A program made the position numbers and the translations under genes. From assembly GCA_016217625.1 (NCBI GenBank), contig JACRHK010000197.1:1-9267 (forward strand): a stretch of 9,267 nt of DNA, written 5' to 3'. The notes under the pieces are model-generated. The model was given only the letters and a program-made list of their open reading frames with translations. It was not told the DNA's origin and did not search any database. Positions within the stretch are counted from its first letter, which is position 1. Every line of letters begins with the position of its first letter. Positions 1 to 6,219 of this stretch are shown here, piece after piece. This stretch comes from Nitrospirota bacterium (GTDB taxonomy: Bacteria > Nitrospirota > RBG-16-64-22 > JACRHK01).

Positions 1-83
1 CAGGACTCTTTGTCAAGTTCACCGAAGGCTAGAGAAGAAGGGGCGAGGTTCTCTTCGGCTTCTATTCGCTCGCACAAACGGAC

Positions 84-341
84 TTAGGCAATTTTTAATC
101 GCCGACGCATCTCCCCGCTGGAAATTCCGCCCTCGGCTTTCTGCCTGGCACGCGATCGCTCAATCAATGAAAGAAATCGCGGATGGGTGCCGACCGAAAT
201 AGCTTCTATGTCTTCCCCTTCGATCGCGACCACTACCGCCACAGGTTTCCCCTCGACCGTCACGATAATCGGCTCCTTGGCCGATTCACGCGCGTACTTT
301 GCCAGCGTCGCCGTCGCTTTTTTCATTTCCACGGTTTTCAT
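84..341 (-). CDS. Phd/YefM-family antitoxin of a type II toxin-antitoxin pair
   Basis: This 85-residue protein is the likely antitoxin for the toxin gene just upstream. Family knowledge: Phd/YefM antitoxins bind operator DNA through an N-terminal domain and wrap the toxin with a C-terminal tail. Seen: residues 1-45 have the Phd-like pattern of an alpha segment (KKATATLAKYARES), then beta strands with IIVTVEGKPVAVVVAI. The tail from about residue 50 carries the PRFLSLIERSRAR segment and ends in basic SSGEMRRRLKIA, typical of a large Phd-like subfamily. It starts with ATG overlapping the toxin stop as ATGA, so translation is probably coupled. A near-perfect Shine-Dalgarno (GGAGGTGAT) lies 6 nt upstream. 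G+C is lower than in the housekeeping genes, which suggests, but does not prove, acquisition. The family call is firm; the exact subfamily is not. Confidence 0.88.
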   Translation of the reverse strand: MKTVEMKKATATLAKYARESAKEPIIVTVEGKPVAVVVAIEGEDIEAISVGTHPRFLSLIERSRARQKAEGGISSGEMRRRLKIA

Positions 342-637
342 AACTCAATCACCTCCCTCCCAATGCGCACCCTGTTCCGTTCTTTCATCCCCACAGCCCG
401 CACGAGGACCTTAGGCTCCAGTGTTTGTTCCACATCGCAATAGACTCGCAAGTTGCCAATGCGTAATTCCCAAGGCGCTAAGGGGTTGGAACGCATCGGT
501 TTTCGATTTCTTGTTTCAACCAGCGGTTGATGGGACAGCTTTTCATCCACAGCATTCAAAACCATTGCCTGCTGCCGAGCCGTAAGCCCGCGCAGATGGG
601 CTTCTGCTTCAGGCGAATACTCGATTCGGTACGCCAA
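338..637 (-). CDS. RelE/ParE-superfamily toxin of a type II toxin-antitoxin pair
   Basis: This 99-residue basic protein is probably an mRNA-cleaving RelE-like toxin. Family members act at the ribosome and are neutralised by direct antitoxin binding. Seen: it opens with YRIEYSPEAEAHLRGL (strand 1 and helix 1), has a second helix around residues 21-36, a basic loop RNRKPMR (43-49), and the beta core WELRIGNLRVYCDVE (56-70). It ends with the family-typical VRAVGMKERNRVRIG (79-93). R59, R64 and the basic C-terminus are candidate RNA-contacting residues by analogy. The start is TTG at 637: a stop (TAA, 641-643) sits two codons upstream in frame and no ATG gives a full domain. The nearest SD-like stretch, GAGGG, is 10 nt away and weak. 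The toxin gene precedes its antitoxin and overlaps it by 4 nt (ATGA). RelE versus ParE activity (ribonuclease versus gyrase poison) cannot be settled here. Confidence 0.85.
   Translation of the reverse strand: MAYRIEYSPEAEAHLRGLTARQQAMVLNAVDEKLSHQPLVETRNRKPMRSNPLAPWELRIGNLRVYCDVEQTLEPKVLVRAVGMKERNRVRIGREVIEL
348..356 (-). promoter_or_regulatory. Strong ribosome binding site of the antitoxin
   Basis: On the minus strand the sequence GGAGGTGAT lies 6 nt before the antitoxin ATG, inside the last codons of the toxin gene (encoding part of its REVIEL tail). It is a near-perfect anti-16S match. It contrasts with the toxin start, which is TTG with only a weak, distant purine stretch. This supports the antitoxin start and predicts more antitoxin than toxin from one mRNA. 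Confidence 0.8.
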
Positions 638-644
638 TGCTTAC

Positions 645-673
645 GTGCCCTCTATGCTCGGCATAGCGCCCAC
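645..673. promoter_or_regulatory. Inverted repeat, candidate operator of the toxin-antitoxin operon
   Basis: Two 13-bp arms around a 3-bp centre match at 10 of 13 positions. The inner six are perfect (CTATGC / GCATAG, 652-657 and 661-666). It lies 8 bp before the toxin start and downstream of the predicted promoter. Phd/YefM antitoxins usually autorepress by binding palindromes near their operon start, so an operator role is inferred. It could equally act as a small RNA hairpin limiting toxin translation. Confidence 0.45.
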
Positions 674-687
674 AATTTTCTGCTTAT

Positions 688-735
688 CCTCCAGGAGTGA
701 TTGACAGGTGTTGCGGTCTTACTGGGGCCTGGAGG
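688..735 (-). promoter_or_regulatory. Leader-RNA hairpin upstream of the toxin gene
   Basis: A perfect 8-bp inverted repeat (CCTCCAGG at 688-695, CCTGGAGG at 728-735) spans a 32-nt loop and falls inside the predicted 5' leader of the toxin-antitoxin mRNA. In the RNA the 3' arm contains a GGAGG sequence that would be sequestered when the stem forms. No T-run follows, so it is not an intrinsic terminator. A role in mRNA stability or translation is inference only. Confidence 0.4.
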
Positions 736-755
736 GTCTCTCCTGCTAGGGTGTT

Positions 756-784
756 ACTCTACGCCACGCGGTGTTTGTTGTCAA
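756..784 (-). promoter_or_regulatory. Sigma70-type promoter of the toxin-antitoxin operon
   Basis: On the minus strand a consensus -35 box TTGACA (779-784) is followed by exactly 17 bp and a -10 box TAGAGT (756-761, four of six consensus bases). Transcription would start near 748-750 and give a leader of about 110 nt before the toxin gene. The spacing is optimal and the position, in the gap between pepA and the toxin, is right. The remaining gap up to pepA (785-892) shows no gene; the only hairpin seen there is GGGG-TGGTT-CCCC, too weak to call a terminator. Confidence 0.65.
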
Positions 785-892
785 GCTGTCTGTCCGAAAG
801 ATGCCGCGGATTATTGGGGAACCACCCCTGCCCGGAGAAGTGGGGAGACACTGAGAGTGCGTCGTGGTTGCTAGTTAACGCGAGCTTGAGTC

Positions 893-2404
893 TTACTCCT
901 TCTCTCCCCAACCTTTCAACAGCTCGATGAGGAGGCGGATGCCGACGCCGCTGCCCCCCTTGGGGATATAAGGACGTTCATTCTCCACCCACGCGGTGCT
1001 GGCGATGTCGAGATGGACCCAGGGGTGTTTGCCGACGAACGGCTTGAGGAACACGGCGCCCACGATGGTCCCGGCGGTCTTGTCGCCCGTATTTTTACAA
1101 TCGGCCACGTCGCTCTTGATGAGCTGGTCGTACTCCTCCCAGAGCGGCAGTTGCCAGACCCGCTCGCCGCTTGCCTCTCCCGCTTTGCGCACGCGGTCGA
1201 TCAGCTTCTCGTCCGTCCCCAGGACGGCGATGGCGTAGTTGCCGACGGCGACGGCGCAGGCGCCCGTCAGCGTGGCCAGGTCGATGATCGCCCGCGGCCG
1301 GTAGCGCGTGGCGTAGTGGAGGCCGTCGGCCAGGATGAGCCGTCCCTCGGCATCCGTGTTCACGACTTCAATCGTCCGGCCCGACATGGCGCGGAGGATG
1401 TCCCCCGGCTTGTAGGCCGTCCCGCTGGGCATGTTCTCGACGGCGGGGAGGATCCCCAGCAGTCGCAGGGGGAGCTTGAGCGCCGCGGCGGCCTTCATCG
1501 TCCCCAGGACGGCGGCGCCGCCCGACATGTCGTACTTCATCTGCTCCATCCCCGCGCTGGGCTTAATTGAGATCCCGCCCGAATCGAACGTCACTGACTT
1601 TCCGACCAGGGCGATGGGCTTCCCTTTGGCTCCCGCCGGCCGGTACTCCAGGACGATGAAACGGGGCGGCTGGGACGATCCCCGTGAGACGCCGAGCATG
1701 CCGCCCATCTTCAGGCGCTCCATCTGCCGCCGATCGAGGATCTTGACCCGCATCCCCCGGACGCCCCTGGCCAGGGAGCGGGCGGTCTCTGCCAGGTCGG
1801 TCGGGGTCAGGTCGGAAGAGGGCGTGGAGACCAGGTCGCGGGTGAACGAGACGGCCCCGGCGATGATCTCCGCCTCCCGCGCGGCGCGGCGGAGCGGCGC
1901 CAACGCCGTCCGTGATGGAACGACGAGGGTCAGGCTCTCCACGTCCACTTTGCCGGCTTCTTCATCGGTCTTGTAGCGGAGGTAGCGGTACAAGGCCAGG
2001 AGCGTCCCCTCGGCGACGGCCCGGACCCGCTCGGGGAGGAAGCGGTCGATCTGGGACAGGACGGGGAGGGCCGAGGCGATCCTCCGGGCGCCCGCTCCGC
2101 GGGCTGTCGTGGCCGCCTTGCCTGCCGCCTGACGCAGGCGGTCGATCGTGAACTGATCTTTCTTTCCCAGGCCGACGAGAATCACCCGCTTGGCGGGGAG
2201 CCGCCCCTGCGTCGTCAAGACCGCCGCCTCGCCCGATCCCCCCTTGAACGTCTTCGCCTTGAGGAGGTCGGTGATCCCCCGCTGGAGCGCCCGGTCAATC
2301 GCCTCCACGAGCGGCGGCAGCGGCCGTTCCTCCTCGAAGAGCCCCACGACCAGCGCGTCGGTCTTTTCCTTCAGCGGATCCCCAGTTTTGACCTGTATCT
2401 TCAT
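893..2404 (-). CDS. pepA: Leucyl (cytosol) aminopeptidase, M17 family
   Basis: This 503-residue enzyme removes N-terminal amino acids from peptides in the cytoplasm using two metal ions; family members form hexamers. Seen: an N-terminal macro-like domain (about 1-165) precedes the M17 catalytic domain. The metal and catalytic residues follow the E. coli PepA pattern with an offset of one: K269, D274 (VTFDSGG), K281, D292 (MKYDMSGG), D351 and E353 in the NTDAEGR signature, and R355. Length matches the family. The ATG start has AGGAGG at 2415-2420, a rather long 10 nt upstream. It is the last gene of the housekeeping cluster, 46 bp after gatB, with a heptad repeat in the gap. E. coli PepA also binds DNA (Xer recombination, carAB); nothing here tests that. 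No convincing terminator follows. Confidence 0.97.
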   Translation of the reverse strand: MKIQVKTGDPLKEKTDALVVGLFEEERPLPPLVEAIDRALQRGITDLLKAKTFKGGSGEAAVLTTQGRLPAKRVILVGLGKKDQFTIDRLRQAAGKAATTARGAGARRIASALPVLSQIDRFLPERVRAVAEGTLLALYRYLRYKTDEEAGKVDVESLTLVVPSRTALAPLRRAAREAEIIAGAVSFTRDLVSTPSSDLTPTDLAETARSLARGVRGMRVKILDRRQMERLKMGGMLGVSRGSSQPPRFIVLEYRPAGAKGKPIALVGKSVTFDSGGISIKPSAGMEQMKYDMSGGAAVLGTMKAAAALKLPLRLLGILPAVENMPSGTAYKPGDILRAMSGRTIEVVNTDAEGRLILADGLHYATRYRPRAIIDLATLTGACAVAVGNYAIAVLGTDEKLIDRVRKAGEASGERVWQLPLWEEYDQLIKSDVADCKNTGDKTAGTIVGAVFLKPFVGKHPWVHLDIASTAWVENERPYIPKGGSGVGIRLLIELLKGWGEKE

Positions 2405-2422
2405 TCTGTCAATGCCTCCTTA

Positions 2423-2457
2423 TCAGCGATCAGCTTTCAGCCGTCAGCCATCAGCCA
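2423..2457. repeat. Heptanucleotide array TCAGCNN, five units, gatB/pepA junction
   Basis: Five contiguous 7-bp units with plus-strand consensus TCAGCNN occupy exactly 35 bp. All five keep TCAGC and vary only in the last two bases. The last unit supplies the gatB TGA stop (2451-2453), and the array ends just before the pepA ribosome binding site. The same consensus, unit number and length recur at 6185-6219. Confidence 0.9.
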
Positions 2458-3887
2458 GCCAGACGCTTCTTCAAGATCTCGTTCAGCAGGCCCGGGTTGG
2501 CCTTCCCTTGCGTGGCCTTCATCACCTGCCCCACGAAGAAGCCGAAGAGTTTCTCCTTGCCTGCCCGATACTCGACCAACTCCTTCTGATGGCGGGCCAG
2601 GACCTCCGCAATCGCCCGCTCTAATGCGGCCGTATCGGATATCTGCGTGAGTCCCTGCTCGGCGATAATCGCCGCCGCGTCCTTCCCTGTCTTGAACATC
2701 GCCTCCAGGACAGTCTTGGCCAGTTTGCCGCTGACTGTGCCGTCCTCGATCCGCTTCAACAGCTCCGCCAGGCGTTCCGGCGACACGGGGCAGGCTTCGA
2801 TCGCTATGCTCTCGAGGTTCAACAGCCGCTGGATCTCCCCCATGATCCAGTTGCTCGCAGCCTTGGGGGAAGCGCCGGCCTTCACCGTCGCCTCGAAGGA
2901 TGCAGCCGTGGAGGCAGTGGCCGTGAGCTCATCGGCGTCGTATTTCGGGAGGGCATACTGCCGGACGAACCGCTCCCGCTTGGCGGCGGGCAGCTCGGGG
3001 AGCGTGCGGCGGACCTCCTCTTGCCAGGCTTCGTCGATGACCAGCGGGACCAGGTCGGGTTCGGGGAAGTAGCGGTAGTCGTGGGCCTCTTCCTTGCTCC
3101 GCATCGAGACCGTGATCTCCTGGTCCGGGTCCCAGAGGCGAGTCTCCTGGACGATCCGGCCCCCCTCTTCGATCACCCTAATCTGCCGGGCGATCTCGTA
3201 CTCCAGCGCCTTCTGGACGAACTTGAAGGAGTTCATGTTCTTCACCTCGGCCTTCACGCCCAAGTCGGCGCTCCCCTCGGGACGTATGGAGACGTTGGCG
3301 TCGCAGCGGAGCGACCCCTGCTCCATGTTCCCGTCGCAGACCTCCAAGTAGCGGAGGATCGATCGGAGCTCGCGCATGTAAGCCGCGGCCTCCTCGGCCG
3401 TTCGGATGTCCGGCTCGCTCACGATCTCCATCAGCGGCACGCCGCACCGGTTCATGTCGACGAAGCTCACCCCGTCCCCCCCCTCGTGGAGGTTCTTCCC
3501 CGCGTCTTCCTCCAGGTGGACGCGGGTGATCCCGATCCGGTGGACCTCGCCCCCCACGACGATCTCCAGGGCGCCCATCGTCCCGATAGGGAGCTCGTAC
3601 TGGGAGATCTGGTACCCCTTGGGGAGGTCGGGGTAGAAGTAGTTCTTCCGGGCGAACCGGCCGTGGGGGGTAATCGCGCAGCCCAGGGCCAATGCCGTCT
3701 TGATGGCATACTCCACTGCCGTCCGGTTCAGGACCGGCAGGACGCCCGGCATGCCGATGCAGACGGGGCAGGTCTGCGTGTTGGGCATCTTGCCGAACCG
3801 GGTCGAGCAGCCGCAGAAGTTCTTCGACCGGGTCAGCAACTGGGCATGGACTTCCAGGCCGATGACGGCTTCATACCGCGTCGTCAT
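2451..3887 (-). CDS. gatB: Asp-tRNA(Asn)/Glu-tRNA(Gln) amidotransferase subunit B
   Basis: GatB binds misacylated Glu-tRNA(Gln) or Asp-tRNA(Asn), activates the acyl group with ATP and completes amidation with ammonia channelled from GatA. Seen from the ATG at 3887 (478 residues): [11 protein letters not shown] at 9-19, a zinc site C25/C27 with C40/C43, the [18 protein letters not shown] kinase-fold signature, HLEEDAGK, and a C-terminal YqeY-like tail ending in [16 protein letters not shown]. The frame stays open to a GTG at 3911, but the ATG overlaps the gatA stop as ATGA, has GGAGA 8 nt upstream, and gives the usual N-terminus. Translation is therefore probably coupled to gatA. The stop codon lies within a heptad repeat array. 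Substrate (Gln, Asn or both) cannot be read from sequence alone. Confidence 0.97.
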   Translation of the reverse strand: MTTRYEAVIGLEVHAQLLTRSKNFCGCSTRFGKMPNTQTCPVCIGMPGVLPVLNRTAVEYAIKTALALGCAITPHGRFARKNYFYPDLPKGYQISQYELPIGTMGALEIVVGGEVHRIGITRVHLEEDAGKNLHEGGDGVSFVDMNRCGVPLMEIVSEPDIRTAEEAAAYMRELRSILRYLEVCDGNMEQGSLRCDANVSIRPEGSADLGVKAEVKNMNSFKFVQKALEYEIARQIRVIEEGGRIVQETRLWDPDQEITVSMRSKEEAHDYRYFPEPDLVPLVIDEAWQEEVRRTLPELPAAKRERFVRQYALPKYDADELTATASTAASFEATVKAGASPKAASNWIMGEIQRLLNLESIAIEACPVSPERLAELLKRIEDGTVSGKLAKTVLEAMFKTGKDAAAIIAEQGLTQISDTAALERAIAEVLARHQKELVEYRAGKEKLFGFFVGQVMKATQGKANPGLLNEILKKRLAG

Positions 3888-5359
3888 AACGGCGGTCTCC
3901 GGCGATACCACTCGGTGGCCTGCTCGTAGGCGCAGGCCGTGCGGAAGATCGTCTCCTCGCCGAACGGCTTCCCGAGGACCTGGAGCCCGATCGGCAGCCC
4001 TTCGGGCGAGAAGCCGCAGGGAAGGGAGAGGGCGGGGATGCCGGCCAGGTTCACGGAGATCGTGAAGATGTCGGAGAGGTACATTTGTAGCGGGTCATCC
4101 ACCTTCTCCCCCAGCCGGAAGGCCGGCGTGGGGGCCGTGGGCGTCAGGATGACATCCACGCGCTCGAAGGCCCGGTCGAAATCTCCCTTGATGAGCGTGC
4201 GGACCTGTTGGGCCTTGCGATAATACGCCTCATAATAGCCGGCCGACAGCGAATACGTCCCCAGCATGATCCGCCGCTTGACCTCGGCCCCGAAACCCTC
4301 GGAGCGCGTCTTCTGGTACAGGTCCAGGAGGTCCTTCGCCCCCTCGGCCCGAAAGCCGTACTTGATGCCGTCGTAGCGAGCGAGGTTGGATGACGCTTCC
4401 GAGGTGGCCAGGATGTAGTACGCGGCGATGGCGTACTCCGTATGGGGGAGGCTGACCTCCACGGCTTCGGCGCCCAGTCCTTCTATCGTCCGGACGGCGA
4501 CGCGCACGGCCGCCTCCACGGAGGGGTCCATCCCCTCGACGAAGTATTCCTTCGGGATGCCGACTTTCAGACCTTTCACGCCGCGGGCCAGGGCCGCCCG
4601 GTAATTCGGCACCGGCAGGTCCGCCGAGGTGGAGTCCTTGGAGTCGTGCCCGCCGATGGCGGCCAGGAGCAACGCCGTGTCTTCCACGTCTTTGGCGAGG
4701 GGACCGATCTGGTCGAGGGAGGAGGCGAAAGCCACCAGGCCGTAGCGGGAGACCCGCCCGTACGTCGGCTTGAGCCCAACGATCCCGCAGCAGGCGGCCG
4801 GCTGGCGGATCGAGCCGCCCGTATCCGAACCCAGGGCGCCCAGGCAGGCATCCGCTGCAACGGCCGCGGCGGAGCCGCCGCTGGAACCGCCGGGAATGCG
4901 ATCCTGGGCCCAAGGGTTTTTCGTTTGTTGAAAGGCCGAGTTCTCGGTCGAGGAGCCCATGGCGAACTCATCCATGTTCGTCTTCCCCACGAAGACGGCG
5001 CCCGCCGCCCTCAGCTTGCCGATCACCGTGGCGTCGTAGGGGGGGACGAACCCCTTGAGGATCTTCGAGGCGCAGGTGGTCTCGATCCCGCGCGTGCAGA
5101 GGTTGTCTTTGATCGCAAGAGGGATTCCGTCTAAAGGTCCCCGCGCCTTTCCCTGCCTCCGTCGGGCATCGGCGGCCTCCGCCGTCCGGAACGCGTCTTC
5201 GGGCAGGAGGGCGAGGTAGGCGCGGATCCGGGGCTCGACTTCTTCGATCCGGGACAGAACGGCGCGGGTCAGATCCACGGAGGAGATTTCCTTCCGTGCG
5301 AGCCGAACGGCCGCCTCATGGATCGTGATCGTATGCAAACTCATGGCGGTCATCTTCAT
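3884..5359 (-). CDS. gatA: Asp-tRNA(Asn)/Glu-tRNA(Gln) amidotransferase subunit A
   Basis: GatA is the glutaminase subunit, an amidase-signature enzyme that releases ammonia from glutamine and passes it to GatB. Seen: up to 491 residues, with the Ser-cisSer-Lys triad intact as K84 (LAIKDN), S159 (GGSSGGS) and S183 ([10 protein letters not shown]), spaced as in characterised GatA proteins. QTKNPW and [13 protein letters not shown] also fit the family. Three in-frame ATGs are possible (5359, 5353, 5344). The first has GAGGGG a few nt upstream, but those bases belong to a repeat element; the third gives the family-like [10 protein letters not shown] start, so the true N-terminus may be five residues shorter. 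It follows panD after 82 bp rather than gatC directly, and overlaps gatB by ATGA. Confidence 0.97.
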   Translation of the reverse strand: MKMTAMSLHTITIHEAAVRLARKEISSVDLTRAVLSRIEEVEPRIRAYLALLPEDAFRTAEAADARRRQGKARGPLDGIPLAIKDNLCTRGIETTCASKILKGFVPPYDATVIGKLRAAGAVFVGKTNMDEFAMGSSTENSAFQQTKNPWAQDRIPGGSSGGSAAAVAADACLGALGSDTGGSIRQPAACCGIVGLKPTYGRVSRYGLVAFASSLDQIGPLAKDVEDTALLLAAIGGHDSKDSTSADLPVPNYRAALARGVKGLKVGIPKEYFVEGMDPSVEAAVRVAVRTIEGLGAEAVEVSLPHTEYAIAAYYILATSEASSNLARYDGIKYGFRAEGAKDLLDLYQKTRSEGFGAEVKRRIMLGTYSLSAGYYEAYYRKAQQVRTLIKGDFDRAFERVDVILTPTAPTPAFRLGEKVDDPLQMYLSDIFTISVNLAGIPALSLPCGFSPEGLPIGLQVLGKPFGEETIFRTACAYEQATEWYRRRPPL

Positions 5360-5360
5360 A

Positions 5361-5418
5361 TGCCCCTCACCCCCTGCCTGCCGGCAGGCAGGCCGCCCTC
5401 TCCCGGAAGGGGAGAGGG
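5361..5418. repeat. Composite palindromic element in the panD/gatA gap
   Basis: A C-rich stretch begins right at the gatA start (CCCCTCACCC on the plus strand). It runs through a 20-bp palindrome (annotated separately) into a perfect 9-bp stem CCCTCTCCC / GGGAGAGGG (5396-5404 and 5410-5418) with loop GGAAG. It resembles the CCCTCACCC...CTCTCCC...GGGGAGAGGG sequences often seen between bacterial genes. On the transcribed strand no U-run follows the stem, so I read it as a REP-like repeat rather than a terminator. It also donates the purine-rich bases that act as the gatA SD candidate. Confidence 0.65.
5373..5392. repeat. Perfect 20-bp palindrome in the panD/gatA gap
   Basis: CCTGCCTGCCGGCAGGCAGG is self-complementary over all 20 bases. 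It sits between the two halves of the C-rich repeat, as if inserted into it. A shorter palindrome with a similar GCCT/AGGC core occurs inside pcrA at 6844-6858. Confidence 0.7.
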
Positions 5419-5441
5419 AATGAATGGGGGACGGCTAGACA

Positions 5442-5792
5442 CTACTCCCGGAGGCGGTTTCCCTCGTCCACCTGGACGATGATGGGCTTAAACGCTTTGA
5501 GCTCCTCTTCGCTGTAGTGCTCGTAGCAGAAGATGATGATCTTGTCGCCCGGCGCCCCTTTGCGGGCCGTGGGGCCGTTGAGGCAGATGACTCCCGTGTC
5601 CCGGGGCCCGGGGATGACGTAGGTCTCGAACCGCTCTCCGTTGTTTAGGTTCGAGACCATCACCTGCTCGTAGGGGAGGATTCCCGCCGCTTCCAGCAGG
5701 GATTCATCCACAGTGAGGCTCCCCTCGTACTCGAGGTTCGCCTCGGTCACCGTGGCGCGGTGGATCTTCGATCGCAGCATCAGGCGCAGCAT
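5442..5792 (-). CDS. panD: Aspartate 1-decarboxylase (pyruvoyl-dependent)
   Basis: PanD converts L-aspartate to beta-alanine for pantothenate and CoenzymeA synthesis. The proenzyme cleaves itself at a Gly-Ser bond, making a pyruvoyl group at the new alpha-chain N-terminus. Seen: 116 residues with numbering matching E. coli PanD at the key sites: K9, H11, Y22, the G24-S25 cleavage site in EYEGSLT, R54, T57, Y58 and N72 in LNGPTAR. The ATG start has GAAGGA 5 nt upstream (5798-5803). It lies between gatC and gatA on the same strand, 96 bp after gatC and 82 bp before gatA, with repeats in both gaps. No other pantothenate gene is visible. The common theme with GatCAB could be aspartate/aspartyl-tRNA use, but chance operon packing is equally possible. 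Confidence 0.97.
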   Translation of the reverse strand: MLRLMLRSKIHRATVTEANLEYEGSLTVDESLLEAAGILPYEQVMVSNLNNGERFETYVIPGPRDTGVICLNGPTARKGAPGDKIIIFCYEHYSEEELKAFKPIIVQVDEGNRLRE

Positions 5793-5810
5793 AATTTTCC
5801 TTCAAAGCTT

Positions 5811-5887
5811 GCTGCGCGCCGCGGGCTTCGTGCTTCGCGTCAAAGACTTAAGCTCTGGCGCGTGGCACGCGGCTCGCAGCGCGTGGC
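5811..5887. repeat. Mirror-image heptad array NCGNNGC, gatC/panD gap
   Basis: On the plus strand, four 7-bp units in inverse orientation (GCNNCGN, 5811-5838) are followed by a centre of about 21 bp and four units in direct orientation (NCGNNGC, 5860-5887). Examples are GCTTCGT at 5825 and GCGTGGC at 5860. The centre contains CAAAGACTT (5841-5849), which also occurs in the array inside pcrA. The array nearly fills the gap, ends next to the gatC stop codon, and leaves only the panD ribosome binding site free. It is the most degenerate array in the window. Confidence 0.7.
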
Positions 5888-5888
5888 G

Positions 5889-6176
5889 TTATTCAATAAT
5901 CTTCGGTACGCGGTAGAACTCCTCCGTCCGGTCGGGCGCGTTCGCCAACGCCTCCTCGCGCGGGAGCGACGGCAGCACGGCATCTTCCCGGAAGACGTTC
6001 CGGATCGGCAGGACGTGGGAGGTGGGCTCCACGCCCGTCGTATCCAGCTCCCCGAGCTTCTCGACATAAGTCAGGATGGCGCTCAACTGCTCCCGGAACC
6101 GCTCGGCCTCCTCCTCGCTGAAATGCAGCCGGGCCAGACGGGCCACGTGATTGACTTCTTCGCGCGTCAGTTTCAT
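5889..6176 (-). CDS. gatC: Asp-tRNA(Asn)/Glu-tRNA(Gln) amidotransferase subunit C
   Basis: GatC is the small belt-like subunit that holds GatA and GatB together. Seen from the ATG at 6176 (95 residues): the family N-terminus MKLTREEVNHVARLARLHFSEEE, then a helix, then TSHVLPIRNVFREDAVLPS and the ending RVPKIIE, all typical of full-length GatC. The frame is open to a TTG at 6191, but that would add residues encoded by the repeat array and does not match the family start. The SD is poor (GAAAG about 6 nt upstream, within repeat-derived sequence). The gene is separated from gatA by panD, an uncommon order. Confidence 0.95.
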   Translation of the reverse strand: MKLTREEVNHVARLARLHFSEEEAERFREQLSAILTYVEKLGELDTTGVEPTSHVLPIRNVFREDAVLPSLPREEALANAPDRTEEFYRVPKIIE

Positions 6177-6184
6177 ATGAGCTT

Positions 6185-6219
6185 TCAGCAATCAGCCATC
6201 AGCTATCAGCTATCAGCTA
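6185..6219. repeat. Heptanucleotide array TCAGCNN, five units, pcrA/gatC junction
   Basis: Five contiguous 7-bp units (plus strand TCAGCAA, TCAGCCA, then three TCAGCTA) fill 35 of the 40 bp between pcrA and gatC. The last three bases of the array (6217-6219) are the pcrA TAG stop. Consensus, unit number and length equal those of the array at 2423-2457, although the two sites are about 3.8 kb apart. Confidence 0.92.

Noticed and set aside
11..16. TTGACA on the minus strand near the left edge
   Set aside because: A matching -10 box would fall outside the window, so a promoter cannot be claimed.
22..58. Imperfect hairpin (CCGAAG/CTTCGG with an inner AGAGAA/TTCTCT) downstream of the antitoxin gene
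   Set aside because: The loop is long, the two stems compete for bases and no T-run follows on the transcribed strand, so it does not qualify as a terminator.
152..159. GCGATCGC, the cyanobacterial HIP1 octamer
   Set aside because: I noticed only one copy. HIP1-rich genomes have many per 10 kb, so it gives no taxonomic signal.
816..828. GGGG-TGGTT-CCCC stem after pepA as its terminator
   Set aside because: Only four base pairs, followed by AATAAT rather than a U-run; too weak to call.
2125..2141. CCGCCTG-ACG-CAGGCGG inverted repeat within pepA
   Set aside because: It encodes an ordinary RLRQA helix segment, and such arms arise easily in GC-rich Arg/Leu/Ala/Gln codons. Likely coincidence.
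3888..3911. Eight-residue N-terminal extension of gatB from a GTG at 3911
   Set aside because: The ATG at 3887 has an ATGA overlap with gatA, a well-spaced GGAGA and the usual family N-terminus; the extension has none of these.
3021..3929. Long plus-strand reading frame (about 300 codons) opposite gatB, and similar long frames near 7033-7908 and 4442-5134
   Set aside because: They lie antisense to well-supported genes in GC-rich DNA, where stop codons are rare in the opposite strand. They show no recognisable domain and no ribosome binding context.
5396..5418. Nine-base-pair hairpin after panD as an intrinsic terminator
   Set aside because: No T-run follows on the transcribed strand and it lies inside a co-directional cluster; better read as a repeat element.
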